A DNA stretch of 64,000 nt, from assembly GCA_965153355.1 (NCBI GenBank), contig OZ231127.1, forward strand, positions 62,062,001-62,126,000, given 5' to 3'. The notes under the pieces are model-generated. The model had not been told where the DNA came from. It did not search any database and was given only the letters and a program-made list of their open reading frames with translations. A program made the position numbers and the translations under genes. Every line of letters begins with the position of its first letter. Positions within the stretch are counted from its first letter, which is position 1. The DNA is from Flaccisagitta enflata (taxonomy: Eukaryota > Chaetognatha > Sagittoidea > Aphragmophora). This document shows, one piece after another, positions 1-12,235 of the stretch.

Positions 1-866
1 GTATTCAAGCATTAATGCAAATGGTCAACAGGCAAAGAAACAGTAAGAGCAAAAGACAAACTGAAAGACAAACAGAAAGACAGACAGACAGAGAGACAGG
101 CAAACAAAAACAGTCAGATAGATGTAGCCTTGTAAAAGCTCACAATATCATCAAGTATAGAATACCATGAATAATCTGTGGGATAAAAAATAACACTAAA
201 AAAAATAGCTAGTTTTGATTTAAATTTTTTCGATAAAAAGCTTATCTACTGATGATAATTCATTCTTTTTATTCATAGTTGTTTTAATTCCACAGCTGTT
301 ATCTTGTTCACTTTTGTGTTTAAAGTTTTTGTTTATGTTAAAATATCTTTCATCAATTTTATGATATATCAAAGCTTTAATGAAAATTTTAAGTAAAAAA
401 AATTACATAATAAAATAAAATGTCAACGTCACTAAATCAGGAAAAAAAAATCCTAGGGACTTGAAAAGATCGACTTTAAATCAGGTTTGGCTGTTATATC
501 AGGTGTCGTTAAATCAGGTAAAATTAACATTACAAAAGCCTGCTAAAATTTGGAACCAAAGAAACCTGGATGTTAAATCCGAAATGTCGTTAAATCAGGT
601 GACAAAAAGGCGGTAGTCCACTGTACTACTGTACCACAAACCTACAGCACAGCAGTTTTGCACACCTGCGCACGTTTCAGTGATCTAAAACACTTTATAA
701 AAGACTACATTTTAAGATTTTAGCCGACTGACGAATGGACGGACGGATGGACAGACGGACCGACCAACCAACCGACCGACCGACGGACCTACCAGACCCC
801 TCTATTAGGGAAATCTTTTTTAACCCGGCATTTCCCCAACCAAGGCAAGGTCTTTATTTTATTTAT
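1..866. other. AT-rich non-coding stretch
   Basis: This stretch opens with AAAGACAGACAG-like simple sequence, followed by AT-rich DNA and short direct repeats of a TCGTTAAATCAGGT-like motif around 480-600. A GGAC/GACC run lies at 730-790, just before the first family A element. I see no open reading frame with coding character and no splice-site pair. Confidence 0.6.
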
Positions 867-1274
867 TTTTAGTCGCGTGCACGCGACTCTACAACCCGCT
901 TTGTCGGTCCGTCGGTCCGTCCGTCCATCGGTCCGTCCGTCCGTCGGTCTGTCCGTCGGTCCGTCCGTCACACTTTACTTTTTTGTAATATAACGTCGAT
1001 TCTTAGGTCATTTTAAGGCCTTTTTAGTCATTGATAGTTATTCCAAGTCATTTTGAGTCATTCTAAGTCATTTTAAGTCATTCTAAGTCATGTTAAGTTA
1101 TTTTAAGTCATTTTTGGTCATTAGGTTTTTGAGGCATTTTAAGTCCTTTTTGGACATTTTAAGTCATTCTAAGTCATTCTAAGTCACTCTAAGTCATTCT
1201 AAGTCATACTAAGTTATTCTAAGTCATTCTTACCCTGTAAATCTCGCACGCGACTTATAGGTGTTGGCCTTGTT
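867..1274 (-). mobile_element. Family A element, 12-mer minisatellite subtype
   Basis: Read on the + strand, it starts with TTTTT and the perfect hairpin AGTCGCGTGCACGCGACT at 871, followed by TCTACAACCCGCTTTGTCGG and a CCGT/CGGT run. About 220 bases of degenerate TTTTAAGTCATT repeats follow (1010-1235). It closes with the distal tag GCACGCGACT and GGCCTTGTT. The forward-orientation start (AACAAGGCCAACACC) matches the copy at 61392, so this is a distinct subfamily. No coding capacity is seen. Confidence 0.8.
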
Positions 1275-1835
1275 TTTTGAAAAAGGAAAGACGCCAGAAG
1301 AAAGGTTTAGGAGACAGCGCGGAACAATTGTGAGAAAGAGGGGAGGAAGGAAGGGGAGAGAAGAAAGAGGGGCAGAGGATCACGAGAGGCGGATGGGCAA
1401 TGAAGTGAAGGGGAAAAATCAAAAACATGGTATAAGGAAGGGATACAGAGTGGAGTAAGAAATAGATATGACGCACTGAAATTAGATAAGGAAGAGTTTA
1501 CCCAGAGGGCTAAATTAACAATCATATTACCATTTTTTTAGTGGAGTAAAAAATAGATAACCCATTTGCGGCTTTTTACTACCTTCCAATCTGCGAATAT
1601 AGGTCGTTGTATAGATAAAATATCGCGTCTTCTACATCCTGTAGTCGTCTGGATAAGAGGAAAAGAACAAGCTGGACTCGAGAAGAACAAGCTATTACTA
1701 TTAGTATTAGCATTGCGGCGCGTACAAAATAAAAAAAATGGTTACAAACTGATGAAAAGTAAAATAAACTTGGAAACTGGAAAAGAAACATAGAAAAAAA
1801 AACAGACATAAAAAAACAAAAGAGACAAGAATAAA
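1275..1835. other. No recognised gene
   Basis: Purine-rich sequence (GAGGAAGG, AGAAAGAGG) is followed by AT-rich DNA. Open frames here reflect base composition only. Nothing else is supported. Confidence 0.5.
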
Positions 1836-2031
1836 ATGAGCATGGGGCAAAGCCATTTTAGTGCGGATGCCACTTGGTTTCTATCCTTCGTAATCTGCTT
1901 GCAATTCGGATTCATTGCATTTTTGTTGTGTGGAGCATCATTTAATCAAGATCGCGCGCAATGGCAGGACGCCGACAAGACGATGGATCTTAAAACGTGG
2001 CGCCATGATTTGATTATGTCAGATAAAGACG
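1836..2031 (+). CDS. Possible first exon with signal-peptide-like start
   Basis: An ATG in an A-rich context opens a 65-codon frame. After about 13 residues it has a hydrophobic stretch (FLSFVICLQFGFIAFLLCG) that looks like a signal peptide or membrane anchor, then a charged segment with tryptophans. The frame meets a GGTAAAG donor at 2032, giving a phase-1 end. A secreted or membrane start upstream of the glutamate receptor would fit a first exon of that gene. However, no phase-1 acceptor downstream is convincingly linked to it, and a single hydrophobic frame can occur by chance. Confidence 0.25.
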
Positions 2032-2057
2032 GTAAAGGAAGTCTTTCTTTTTCATAA

Positions 2058-2691
2058 CAGGTCTTCACAAAAAAATGCTCACTTTGTTCTGAAATAATAC
2101 CCATGCCTCTTTTGTTTTAATTTTTGTCACAAGGTATGGCGTGAGGTAGCTGACAATTTGGTTCAAGATTTTTTTTTTCATAAAAAAATAAGTAAATCTA
2201 AGTAAAGAAATTTTTTAGATGATTTTTCGGCAAAAATGAAAGCTACTTAATGGTGCTCATTACACCCTAAAAAAAGCATGACGTATGACCGGCTGCTGGA
2301 GAAATCTCTCTTTTCTAGACTTTACGATCCAAAATCTAAACTCTCTAACAAACCGCGACTTTCTAACCGCCCTAGTCGGGTGTGCCAATATGCAAAACAT
2401 TATAATATGGAGATATCACACTAGGACAACATGGCCTTCACCATTTTTCTTTTTTTATATTTCGCTTGTCTTCCATTTTTTTAAAACCCCGTTTTGCCCT
2501 TAATTTGCATATCGTAGTAATCATGTAATTGACTTTATTTCATTTGCCGTGTTTGTTGAGGAGTTCGATTTTTTTATGGCACCATGAGGTGTAAAACTGA
2601 ACCACAGCTTACTTGGTTCCATCACCTCAAAAGTTTACAATTGAAGAATGATATTTCTTTGAGCAAATTTTATGTCTCTTGACAAGCAAGA
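2058..2691. other. AT-rich non-coding stretch
   Basis: AT-rich DNA with no coding signal. It leads up to the 10-bp direct repeat GTACAGATAT that flanks the long-TIR element. Confidence 0.5.
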
Positions 2692-2701
2692 GTACAGATA
2701 T
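2692..2701. repeat. Target-site duplication, left copy
   Basis: GTACAGATAT, identical to 6641-6650 on the other side of the long-TIR element. Confidence 0.8.
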
Positions 2702-3215
2702 TAACTATATTTTTTTTTTGTCAACATGAAAGTTTTCTCTAGGTGGCGCCCCCCTATCTTGGGTGTTTTTGCATGGGGAATCCATTGGTGAAGTCAAAAA
2801 TGCAAAAAAACGATGTTTAGAACTTGCCCTGGCCCGGTAACGAGCATATATGCCCTTTTCACTCATTTTTTGCCATTTTTTGTCAGTTTTCAAAGATGAA
2901 GTTGCATTTAAATCACAAAAATTGCATAAATATACCTCCAATAGATGAATTAAGTCCACCTGAAACATTTATGAGCAGCTTGGCCCTCTTATGGGGGAAT
3001 AATTGGCTCTTCGGGCCCCGTATTGAGCATTTTTTGAACAAATAAGCAGTAAATTATCGATTATTCTTCAGTTATTGGTATAATCCTCCTTACTCAATCT
3101 CTATGTTATGTTAAATTGATAGAGAATTTTTCAAAAGCCCTAATGTTGCATGGGGCTGAGCAGGGGAAGAGGTTATCAGGAATTCCAGCCGGGGCATCAT
3201 TGAAAAAAAGCCCAT

Positions 3216-3426
3216 AAAGAACACGGTTAATATTTATAAGTCGTGTGCAATACTTACATTTAGAATGACATAGAATGATTAGAATGACTTAGAATGACTT
3301 GGTATACCCTAAAATAACCTTAAATGACTTGAAAAAATGAAAAGTTTAAGTGTGGGACTGACAAACCAGCCAACAGAGGGATGGATGGACAGACAAAGCG
3401 GGGTGTAGTCGCGTGCACGCAACTAA
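3216..3426 (+). mobile_element. Family A copy inside left long-TIR arm
   Basis: It has degenerate AGAATGACTT repeats, a GGATGGACAGACAAAGCGGG block and the terminal GTCGCGTGCACGCAACTAAAAA-type hairpin. Its inverted counterpart is at 5901-6120 in the other arm, so it was present before or during formation of the inverted repeat. Confidence 0.7.
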
Positions 3427-3845
3427 AAAGTCAAGTTTAGCTGATGAACTGACCAATCATTTGGACATGGCATAGTGTAAATCAATATCTCCTTTTGATG
3501 GTTTATCTTGCAGTGGGTGGGTGTAAGTGGGCAGTTTTTGAATAATCAAGGTCACCTGAGACATTTTACTTAAGTAGTTCTGTCTCATGATAGTAAATGA
3601 ACAAATTTTGCCTCGATATGAACATTATTCAAGCAAAAAAGGGATAATTATGTGATAAACTGTTTACTGTAAACAAAGGTCACCCGAGATATATATCTCC
3701 AGTAACCCTGTTTTATGATAGGAAATTGATAAATTTGTGGCCTAGGTATGAGCATTTCTCTAGCAAAAAGTGATGACTTTCACAATAAACTGTTTATTGT
3801 CAACAAGTGTGATAACTTGCATTAAACAACTTGTTTTGAATTGTG

Positions 3846-3900
3846 TGTGACAATGTGTGTATGTGTGTGTGTGTGTGTGTGTTCGCGTGTGAGTATGTGT
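3846..3900. repeat. (GT)n microsatellite
   Basis: Interrupted TG repeat inside the left long-TIR arm. The right arm has CA-rich sequence at about 5745-5795. Confidence 0.8.
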
Positions 3901-4164
3901 AAAAGGTTATGGGGATTGTATGCCCCTGCCCACCTATCCATTATAATATCATATTCCAGGGTTACTTGTTACAGACCATTTTACTCACTATGAAGGCATT
4001 TATTTGTAGGGGAAAGAAAAAGGTTGAGTAGCAACAAAAGGTGAAGAAATGAGAGGTGGGGGGAAAAAGAAACAGATGGGGAAAAAAAACATTGATGAAG
4101 AGGAAGTGAAAGAGAACAAGTCATTTGAAGATTGCTTGTGGTGTTTAGCTGCAGAAGTTGGGTG

Positions 4165-4245
4165 AGAGTAGGGCAGAGGCTCTAAAGGGCCAATGTCCTG
4201 TTGAACATAGGGGTGAATTTCCTCAGTTGAAATGTGCAAATTGTA
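4165..4245 (+). mobile_element. Fragment of a family B terminal repeat
   Basis: AGGGCAGAGGCTCTAAAGGG followed by a CCAATGTCCTGTTGAACA-like segment and GGGGTGAATTTCC. This matches the inner inverted repeat of the B2 subtype at 43770. No second end is found. Confidence 0.6.
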
Positions 4246-5047
4246 CAACTTCAGGAGACCTAGGATGAACATGGGGGGTCCAAATATTGAAAATTTTGAA
4301 AAAGATTGATTATTGAAGAGGCTAGGTTTGGGCAGTTGTGGGCTTGTGAAAGTTGATTTGAATAAATGATAATAGATTTAATGTTAAGTGCCTGATTACT
4401 TGATTACTTGATTTAATTGTCAAGTAAAGCTGAATAAATTAAAATAAACAACATTTCCAACAATATCTTTAAACAAGGCAAAATTACAAAAAAATGCTTT
4501 TCTGATCAATGCTTCTACATTATCCTTAAACATAAGCTCACTGGTTCAGAAATGAGAGCAATTTAAAGAAAAACAGTTGAACCAATATTTCTACAATTTT
4601 CCTAAATTTCTAAATTTGCAGAATCTCATTAACAGTGGCACAAGTATCAGAATAATCATATCTTTTCCAGAAAATCCTTGAAATCTTCCAGCAAAAAACT
4701 GCAAACTCTCATCTTCCAGGGGCTTCTTTCAGAATTTGGCTAGCTTGTCTAGTTTTTGCATAATCTCCTTATCTTTTATTGCAGTAGAGAAAAATCATAC
4801 TGTATCAGCCATTCTTTGGCTCAAAATCAACCGTCCAAGGGCTTTTATCAGCCCTCTCATGATATTAGACTTAAAACTTTGCAAAATTCAAATGTGCTTT
4901 TGCATGCCCATAACAGCACAAACCTAGTCTCTTCAAGCCTTTTCAAAAGCCTAATTCGGATTATGTTATTCCTAGGTCTCCTGATCTTTTACTCTGATGT
5001 TTCCTTCAATTTTGGCTATTCCAACTTACTGAGGAAATACACTTCTA

Positions 5048-5450
5048 CAGACGGGACCCTAATAAGAGCGGAGGAGGGACCCAAAGTTTTAGCATCACCC
5101 CCTACAGCTTAAATGGCTCAAACATTCCTCTCACTAGCCATGGCGGTTTGTACCTCAGGTGGATACAAGTGGCGCCACCGTGGCGATTTTTGAATTTCCA
5201 CCTAGAACACCCTTAGATTTTGCAAAATCACTCTCAGGAGCCCCAAAAAAATCCAACAATTTTTTCTTCAATTTTGATAATTTGGGGGTGTTCTAGGTGG
5301 AAATTCAAAAATTGCCACGGTGGCGCCACTTGTATCCACCTAAGATATATTCCGCCACATCAAGTAAGAAATTTGCTTGAGCCACATAAGCTGTAGGGGG
5401 TGATGCTAAAACTTTGGGTCCCTCCTCCGCTCTTCTTAGGGTCCTATCTG
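5048..5450. mobile_element. Foldback MITE flanked by TA
   Basis: Inverted ends CAGACGGGACCCTAA and CAGATAGGACCCTAA are followed by matching arms that include GGAGGAGGGACCC and GTGGCGCCACCGTGGC. The arms are about 165-185 bases, the spacer about 70 bases, and the ends are bounded by TA on both sides (5046-5047, 5451-5452). TA duplication suggests the Tc1/mariner group. It is nested in the centre of the long-TIR element. Confidence 0.75.
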
Positions 5451-5900
5451 TATATTTATGATCATTAGCCTCTTTGGGCCAATGCCTTACTCTCACCGCA
5501 CTTCTACAGCTGAACACCACAAGTGATCTTCAAATGATGTGTTCTCTTTCATTTACTCTTCATCAATATTGCTTTCTCAATCTATTACTTTTTCCCTCCC
5601 CTCTTTTCTTTACCTCTTGTTGCTACTCAACCTTTTCTTTTCCCCAACTCATAAATACCTCTATAGTGAGTTACGTGATCTCTAACAAATAACCCTGGAA
5701 TGAAATAAAATTGATTGGCAAACTACCCTCATTCCCTTTTACACAGACACACTTACACACACACTTACACACTTACACACTTACACACACACACAAAAAA
5801 AAACTGCCCACTTCTGCAAGATAAACCATCAAAAGGAGATGGAAATTTACACTATGCCATGTCCAAATGATTGATCAGTTCATCAGCTAAACTTGACTTT

Positions 5901-6120
5901 TTAGTCGCGTGCACACGACTCTACATTCTGCTTTGTCTGTCCATCTATCCCTCTGTTGGTTGGTTTGTCAATCCTATACTTATACTTTTTTTTAACAATT
6001 TCATTTTTTCAAGTCATTTAAGATTATTTTAGGGAATACCAAGTCGTTCTAAGTCATTCTAATCATTCTATGTCATTCTAAATGTTAGTCTTGCATGCGA
6101 CTAATAAGTATTGACCATGT
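5901..6120 (-). mobile_element. Family A copy inside right long-TIR arm
   Basis: It starts TTTTTAGTCGCGTGCACACG and continues into TCTACATTCTGCTTTGTC, a CCAT/CCGT-like run and AAGTCATTCT repeats. It is the inverted partner of 3216-3426. Confidence 0.7.
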
Positions 6121-6640
6121 TTGTTATTTATGGACTTTTTTCAATGATGCCCTGGCTGAAATGCCTGAGAACCCCTTCCCCTGCTCAGCCCTATGCAACA
6201 TTTGGGCTTTGAGAAATTCTCTATCAATTCAACATAACATAGAGATTGAGTAGGGAGGATTATACCAATAAATGAAGACTAATCGATAATTTACTGCTTA
6301 TTTGTTCAAAAAATGCTCAATACGGGGCCCTAAGAGCCAATTATTCCCCCATAAGAGGGCCAAGCTGCTCATAAATGTTTCAGGTGGACTTAATTCATCT
6401 ATTGGAGGTATATTTATGCGATTTTTGTGATTTAAATGCAACTTCATCTTTGAAAACTGACAAAAAATGGCAAAAAATGAGTGGAAAGGGCATATATGCT
6501 CGTTACCGGGCCAGGGCAAGTTCTAAACATCGTTTTTTTGCATTTTTGACTTCACCAATGGATTCCCCATGCAAAAACACCCAAGATAGGGGGGCGCCAC
6601 CTAGAGAAAACTTTCATGTTGACAAAAAAAAATATAGTTA

Positions 6641-6650
6641 GTACAGATAT
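6641..6650. repeat. Target-site duplication, right copy
   Basis: GTACAGATAT, identical to 2692-2701. Confidence 0.8.
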
Positions 6651-6822
6651 ATCATTTGATTTTGATCGCAAAAAAAAAAAAACGGTTTCCGATCGAATTT
6701 TGAAAAAAGGAAAATGGTGATTATCTTGAAATCAAATTTCCCATCTTGACTAAGTGTTACAATGTTAAAATCGGTCATCACCCCTATTTGGCACACCTGA
6801 CCGCCCTAGTTACAGAGAAACG

Positions 6823-6970
6823 TTTTTAGTTGCGGACACGCAACTCTATAAGAGGCTTTGTCCGTCCGTCGGTCCGTCGGTCCGTAATGATCGAGTCGAA
6901 AAGTGGGAAAACGCGCATTTCCGCCCCTGCCCTCCCGTCCGCAACTGGTTGCCGTGTATCCGGCCTTGTT
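6823..6970 (-). mobile_element. Family A element, GTTGCGGAC subtype
   Basis: It starts TTTTT and the hairpin AGTTGCGGACACGCAACT (stem AGTTGCG/CGCAACT), then TCTATAAGAGGCTTTGTCCG, the CCGT run, GTCGAAAAGTGGGAAAACGC, GCCCCTGCC, the distal tag GTCCGCAACT and GTGTATCCGGCCTTGTT. It is nearly identical to 47821-47973. Confidence 0.85.
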
Positions 6971-7114
6971 GGTAAGTAAGACCTGTTACTGAACGATCAC
7001 TCGACTGAAACTGTGCACTTTACGAAACCCTGCAGCTTCAATCATTTTCGCACTTGTACTGTACACTGTGTGTGTGTTATGAGTACACGCTCTCCCTTTC
7101 TCTCTCTATCGCTC

Positions 7115-7260
<146 letters not shown>

Positions 7261-7344
7261 CGTGTCTGTCAGTCTCTTTTCTACAATTTTTCTGTGGCTG
7301 TTTGTCTGTCTGTCTGTCTGTCTGTCGCTTGCTTTCTGTTTCTT

Positions 7345-7375
7345 TTTTCCTTTCTTTCTTTCTTTCTTTCTTTCA

Positions 7376-7435
<60 letters not shown>

Positions 7436-7496
7436 ATCTTTCTTTCTTTCTTACTTTGTTTTTTGTTTGTTTGTTTGTTTCTTTCTTTCTTTGTTA

Positions 7497-7571
<75 letters not shown>
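7345..7571. repeat. (TTTC)n microsatellite
   Basis: TTTC tetranucleotide tract with a few interruptions. It ends about 18 bases before the AG at 7588-7589, so it forms the pyrimidine tract of that splice acceptor. The poly-Ser/Leu/Phe frames across it are composition artefacts. Confidence 0.95.
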
Positions 7572-7589
7572 TTCCAATGTCCTGTCCAG

Positions 7590-7792
7590 AAATCAGATTT
7601 TGAATATCCAAATCATGGTGCTATTACAAGTCAAGTAGGGACCATAATGAGTTCGAGGATTCTCGATTTGATACTGCTCATTCCGGACATAATTACGGGT
7701 CTACTAGGACGCAATCGTCGATGTTACCAGAATTTGGCTTCCATCCTGAAGACGAGCAATCCAAGTGGCGTCCCCATTGCCAAGATGCCGAC
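7590..7792 (+). CDS. iGluR exon, probable amino-terminal-domain segment
   Basis: A strong acceptor (TTTC tract then TGTCCAG) opens a frame reading through to a GAC/GTAAAT donor. It contains ITGLLGRNRR, then SILKTSNPSGVPIAKMP, resembling the 'GhhGp...P' core of periplasmic-binding-type receptor domains. In this frame the exon ends in phase 2, but the next exon is open only in phase 0. A second frame from about 7604 (ending HCQDAD) is phase-compatible but looks less like the family and is closed at 7601. The frame is therefore unresolved. Confidence 0.5.
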
Positions 7793-9034
7793 GTAAATGT
7801 TTCAATTATTAAAATATTACATTTAAAAGATGAAAAAAATCTGTGTTGTTTTTGTTTTTGTTGTTGCTGTTGTTATTTTTGTTGTTGTTGTTGTTGTTCT
7901 TCTTCCTCTTCCTCTTTTTCTTTTTCTTCTTCTTCTTCTTCTTCTTCTTCTTCTTCTTCTTCTTCTTCTTCTTCTTCTTCTTCTTCTTCTTCTTCCGCTT
8001 CTTCTTCTTCTTCTTCTTCTTCTTCTTCTTCTTCTTCTTCTTCTTCTTCTTCTTCTTCTTCTTCTTCTTCTTCTTCTTCTTCTTCTTCTTCTTCTTCTTC
8101 TTCTTCTTCTTCTTCTTCTTCTTCTCCTTCTTCTTCTTCGTCTTCTTCTTCTTCTTCTTGTTTTTCTTCTTCCTGTTCTTCATCTGCAGGAAACCGTTAC
8201 ATTTTCCCCGTTGAGTGTTTTGGTGCTTAGGTTCAACGAATTTATTCGAATCAGTCAAGATTCGGCATACTTTTTTTTTCTTTTCACTTCGAGCGATCGT
8301 GGAACGCTATTCGGCATGGGCGGCGTAGCTGACTAAATGTAGAACGACAAGTCATCGAGAAATGGACGGTCAGTAAAGGGATTGGTCGCGCATCAAAGAT
8401 ATTGCTCATTCACTCCAATCATGATATAAAATTTCGACGGACTGATATGACTGACAGACAGGAAACAATAAGGAAATGATGATTTTCACCATAATCCAGG
8501 CGTAACGGAATATTTCTGATAATTTTTAAGTCGCTTATACTAAACATTTTATATCGGAGGATTGATTATCTGGTTGATCTTCTAGTTTCGCTGTATTTGA
8601 GAAGATTAATAGCTACTTCCATAGGCTGATGACTAGTAGGACCTCTGATCTTAAGCAAAGTAAGATGTATGTGCATAAATTTTCAATTTCGAATCGATCA
8701 TTTTAAAGATCTGGACGAAACCTGCAGCTCCAACGCTACCTCCTCTTTGCTTCCATATGTGTGTTGAGGCGTCGCATACTGCAGACAGTATCAACGAGCA
8801 TGAAAACGGACAACTTTCCATAAACAATGGCTGGGAAACATAGCAATCGAATTTCTTTGCGACGGCAACGACCGAGAATGCTGAAGACTACGCCGTACGC
8901 TCAAAGCAACGATTGCGTTTTGAAGTCGACGGAGATGCGGGGGTCGCATCGCTTCAAACAATTCTTCAACGCGCCATCTTCGGCAACCACAGTGAGAGAT
9001 ATATTGAACATTGTTATTGACGTCAGAGAGAGAG

Positions 9035-9120
<86 letters not shown>

Positions 9121-9168
9121 CTAGACAGAAAGCGAGAGAGGCACAGAGTTACACACACACAGTGATTG

Positions 9169-9267
<99 letters not shown>

Positions 9268-12195
9268 TTTAAATCAAAAGAATTCATTTTGAACGCGTCA
9301 TTCAGCTTAGGACATCAAGAACGCGAGTAACGGCTGCACCGTTTTCAAGCGGAACGTGTTTGGGACCTTGGACCGCGAAGGACAACACAAAACGCCGTTG
9401 CTAAGATGCTAGAGATTTTCACGATCTTGGACACGATGTAAGAAGTGAGGGCCTGGCCCGTTTGAAGAACACCAGGTAAAAACTTCTCTTATTTCTTGCC
9501 TCCGTCCATTCTTTTTGGGCAGCGGCCCCGAAGGACCGATGTCCTGTAGGACACAGTGGTGAATTTCCTTATGTCCGTCCGTTTATCTGTCTGTCTATAC
9601 ATCCCCCTCCCAAAGCTTCTCAATTCTCATTGAATGATATTGGAAAATAACAAAATGCAAATTTCCCATTGAATAACATGGAAAATTTACAAAAGAATAG
9701 AAAAATGAAAATATCCCATTGAATAACATGGAAAATAAAAAAAAAATAAAGTTCTCATTGAATAACATGGAAAATTGACAAGAAATTGAAAAAAAAAATG
9801 TTAAACTCTTATCAATATCATGGATAATTGCCCCAAAGGCCTGAAATATGCCTTCTCAGGACGTAAGGAAATTCAGCCCTGTGTCCTGCAGGACATCAGC
9901 CCTTTGGGGCTTCGGGTACCGTTGACCATGTGTGACCGTTGACCATGTGCGATCCTTGGATGACTTGTTATGTTGTCTTTCCTTTCTACTGTCTCCCCTT
10001 CCTTCCTGTCTTCCTCTTTGGGCAGCGGCCCCAATTGGGTCAATGACCTATGCTTTCACACATATGGGGAATTTTGTCCTCCTTCTCAGGACTTGGCACC
10101 CCCCTTCCCACCAGCCTCCAGGCTCATATCTCAGCCTCGAGGCCCACATCCCAACCTCGAAGCCTAAATCCCCGTCTTGAGGCCCAAATCCTGACCTCAA
10201 GGCCCAATTCCCAACCTCAAGGCCTCAAGTCTGGGATTTAGGCCTTAAAGCTGGCCTATGGGCCTCGAGGTTGAGATATGGGCCTGGAGGCCAGGGGAGG
10301 GGGGTGTGGAGGAGAAGGAAAAGGAAGAGCAAATTCCCCACATGTGTGTAAGCATAGGTCATAGACCCCTTCTAGGCCACTACCCTGCTCCCCAATCAAC
10401 TTCCAGGACAACCTACTTAGGCAGGGCATGGGTATCGCTGACCATCTAACGCTTTTGCGACAATTTCCCTTTCTTTTTTTATCGCCCAACCTCAGCCCCT
10501 AATCTGTTCAAGATATACTAAGACAGTTAAAGAGGGGAAAATCATTTTTGTTCATACCAGTTAAGATAATACACAGCGAACCCAGCGTAGCAAAGCGGAG
10601 TGCTGCAAAGCGAGTGGAGTGAGCGGTGCGAGCGAACGAACATATCGAGCGACCGAGTGGCCCGTTAGAAAGGTGGGTGTCTGTGACTAGAAACGCGCCC
10701 TATCTTTCACCTCCAAACGTGTTTCCGTGATTGTCGGGTTTCTGCCTTACTATGAAAGTTGGACTATGTATGTAGTCATGAGCAATTTGCAAAAAAAGAA
10801 TACTGTTTGTTGCTTCAATCTCACCATAACAAGACCGTATCACTCTCCCCAGTCGCGGACGGGTGGGCAGGAGCGGAATATTTAAAAAAAGCTAACATTT
10901 TGTCTTGGTTACGGACGGACTGACCAACACAGCAAACTCAAAAGACTAAAAATATGGAGACAAATGTGAAGATGACTTTTGTTTTGGCGGAGATACGCTT
11001 ATCTACTAAGTTTCACTTTTTTTTCGTGGTAGTTTTAAAGAATGAATGAATGAATGAATTATGATGAGATTCAAGCAACAATATTTTTGCTGCAAATTGC
11101 TCATGACTGCATATATAGTAATGCAGAAATCCAACAAGCGCAGAGTGTTATGAATTGCCACTATCAAATACCTGTCAATCAAAGATAACCAGTTTCTGGC
11201 ACAGGAATCTTAAGCGCAGGATCGAGCAGAAGACAGCGGCTGTCGGAGACATTCAAATATTCATGGTAACATACCATGGATTCATACGCTCAATATTTGT
11301 TGTGCAATGCCCAACATTTTGAAATATCTCCATGGGCATCACATCTAAACCGCTCGCGCGATGACGGAACTATTGACGCAGTAATGGAATCGTAGAGACG
11401 TCGTAAACGTCAGAGCACACAAGGACATGGAAACGAGGCTCCTAACGTCAGACCGGTTTGGTCTTTTTTGGGCGTAGGGGCGCATATTCAGTAATTCTCT
11501 TCTCTTCTTTGAATTAATGAATAATGATATCAACAGCAGATGCATGAAATTTCTTCAGTTTTTGCGTGTGTGGCAAGCGCTATTTTTAGCCAATCATGTA
11601 CATTGGCTCATGCAGTGATACACTTTTTTTAACATTAGTGTTTCATCGAATAAAATTGCTAGTTGCCTTCATATTTGATTGATTTATTGAGATTTTTGCT
11701 CAAGACCACATGAGATAACAAGATCGTATGAAACAAATAGTAAGTCTATCGCTGTTTAATTTGGCCTTGAGCAGAAACCTCATTTGCATAAAGTAATAAC
11801 TTCGATGTTTATCATCAATTAGCTAGCAAAGGTGAAAACGCAGAGGACGGACAGCTTTTACGGACCAAAACTGAATCATAATGTTCCACTTAAAGAATTG
11901 AAGAAAACAGGCTGTTTGTTTACACAAGTAAAAGCAACAAACGTTTTGTCGGGCATTAAATCATCCAATTCCGGAGAAAGTTATGGAAAAATCTGCTCGG
12001 AAGACGGTAAAGGGAAAAATGTCAGGGCAATGTTTTGATTTAGAATTGAGAAATGAGATTCAGTTTTGGCAGATGTTTACTTTTCAGTTGAGGACGCGCA
12101 ACGCTATAAGTGACTTTGTCCGCGTCCGTCCGTCCGTAAGTCCATCCGTTGCGCTCGAGTTGAAAACGCAAAAAACGCGCATCTTTGATGCTAAG

Positions 12196-12235
<40 letters not shown>

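Larger units (their letters stand above)
2702..6640. mobile_element. 3.9-kb foldback element with long terminal inverted repeats
   Basis: The two ends are inverted copies beginning TAACTATATTTTTTTTT and continuing through the GGTGGCGCC-containing segment. The arms pair over roughly 2702-4175 and 5480-6640. The left arm holds about 300 extra bases around 3533-3835. The same 10-bp word, GTACAGATAT, sits immediately outside each end (2692-2701 and 6641-6650), as expected for a target-site duplication. Long inverted repeats with 9-11-bp duplications are typical of Mutator-like elements; that assignment is inference. No transposase frame is visible inside. Each arm carries a degenerate family A copy and the middle holds a TA-flanked MITE. 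Confidence 0.8.

Noticed and set aside
2705-2968. 87-88-codon frame present twice (2705-2968 on - and 6375-6641 on +)
   Set aside because: Conservation is explained by the inverted arms of the long-TIR element; no motif, and it lies in non-coding-like sequence.
4756-5112. 118-codon frame in the centre of the long-TIR element
   Set aside because: No transposase motif (no DDE pattern, zinc finger or helix-turn-helix recognised), and it runs into the nested MITE.
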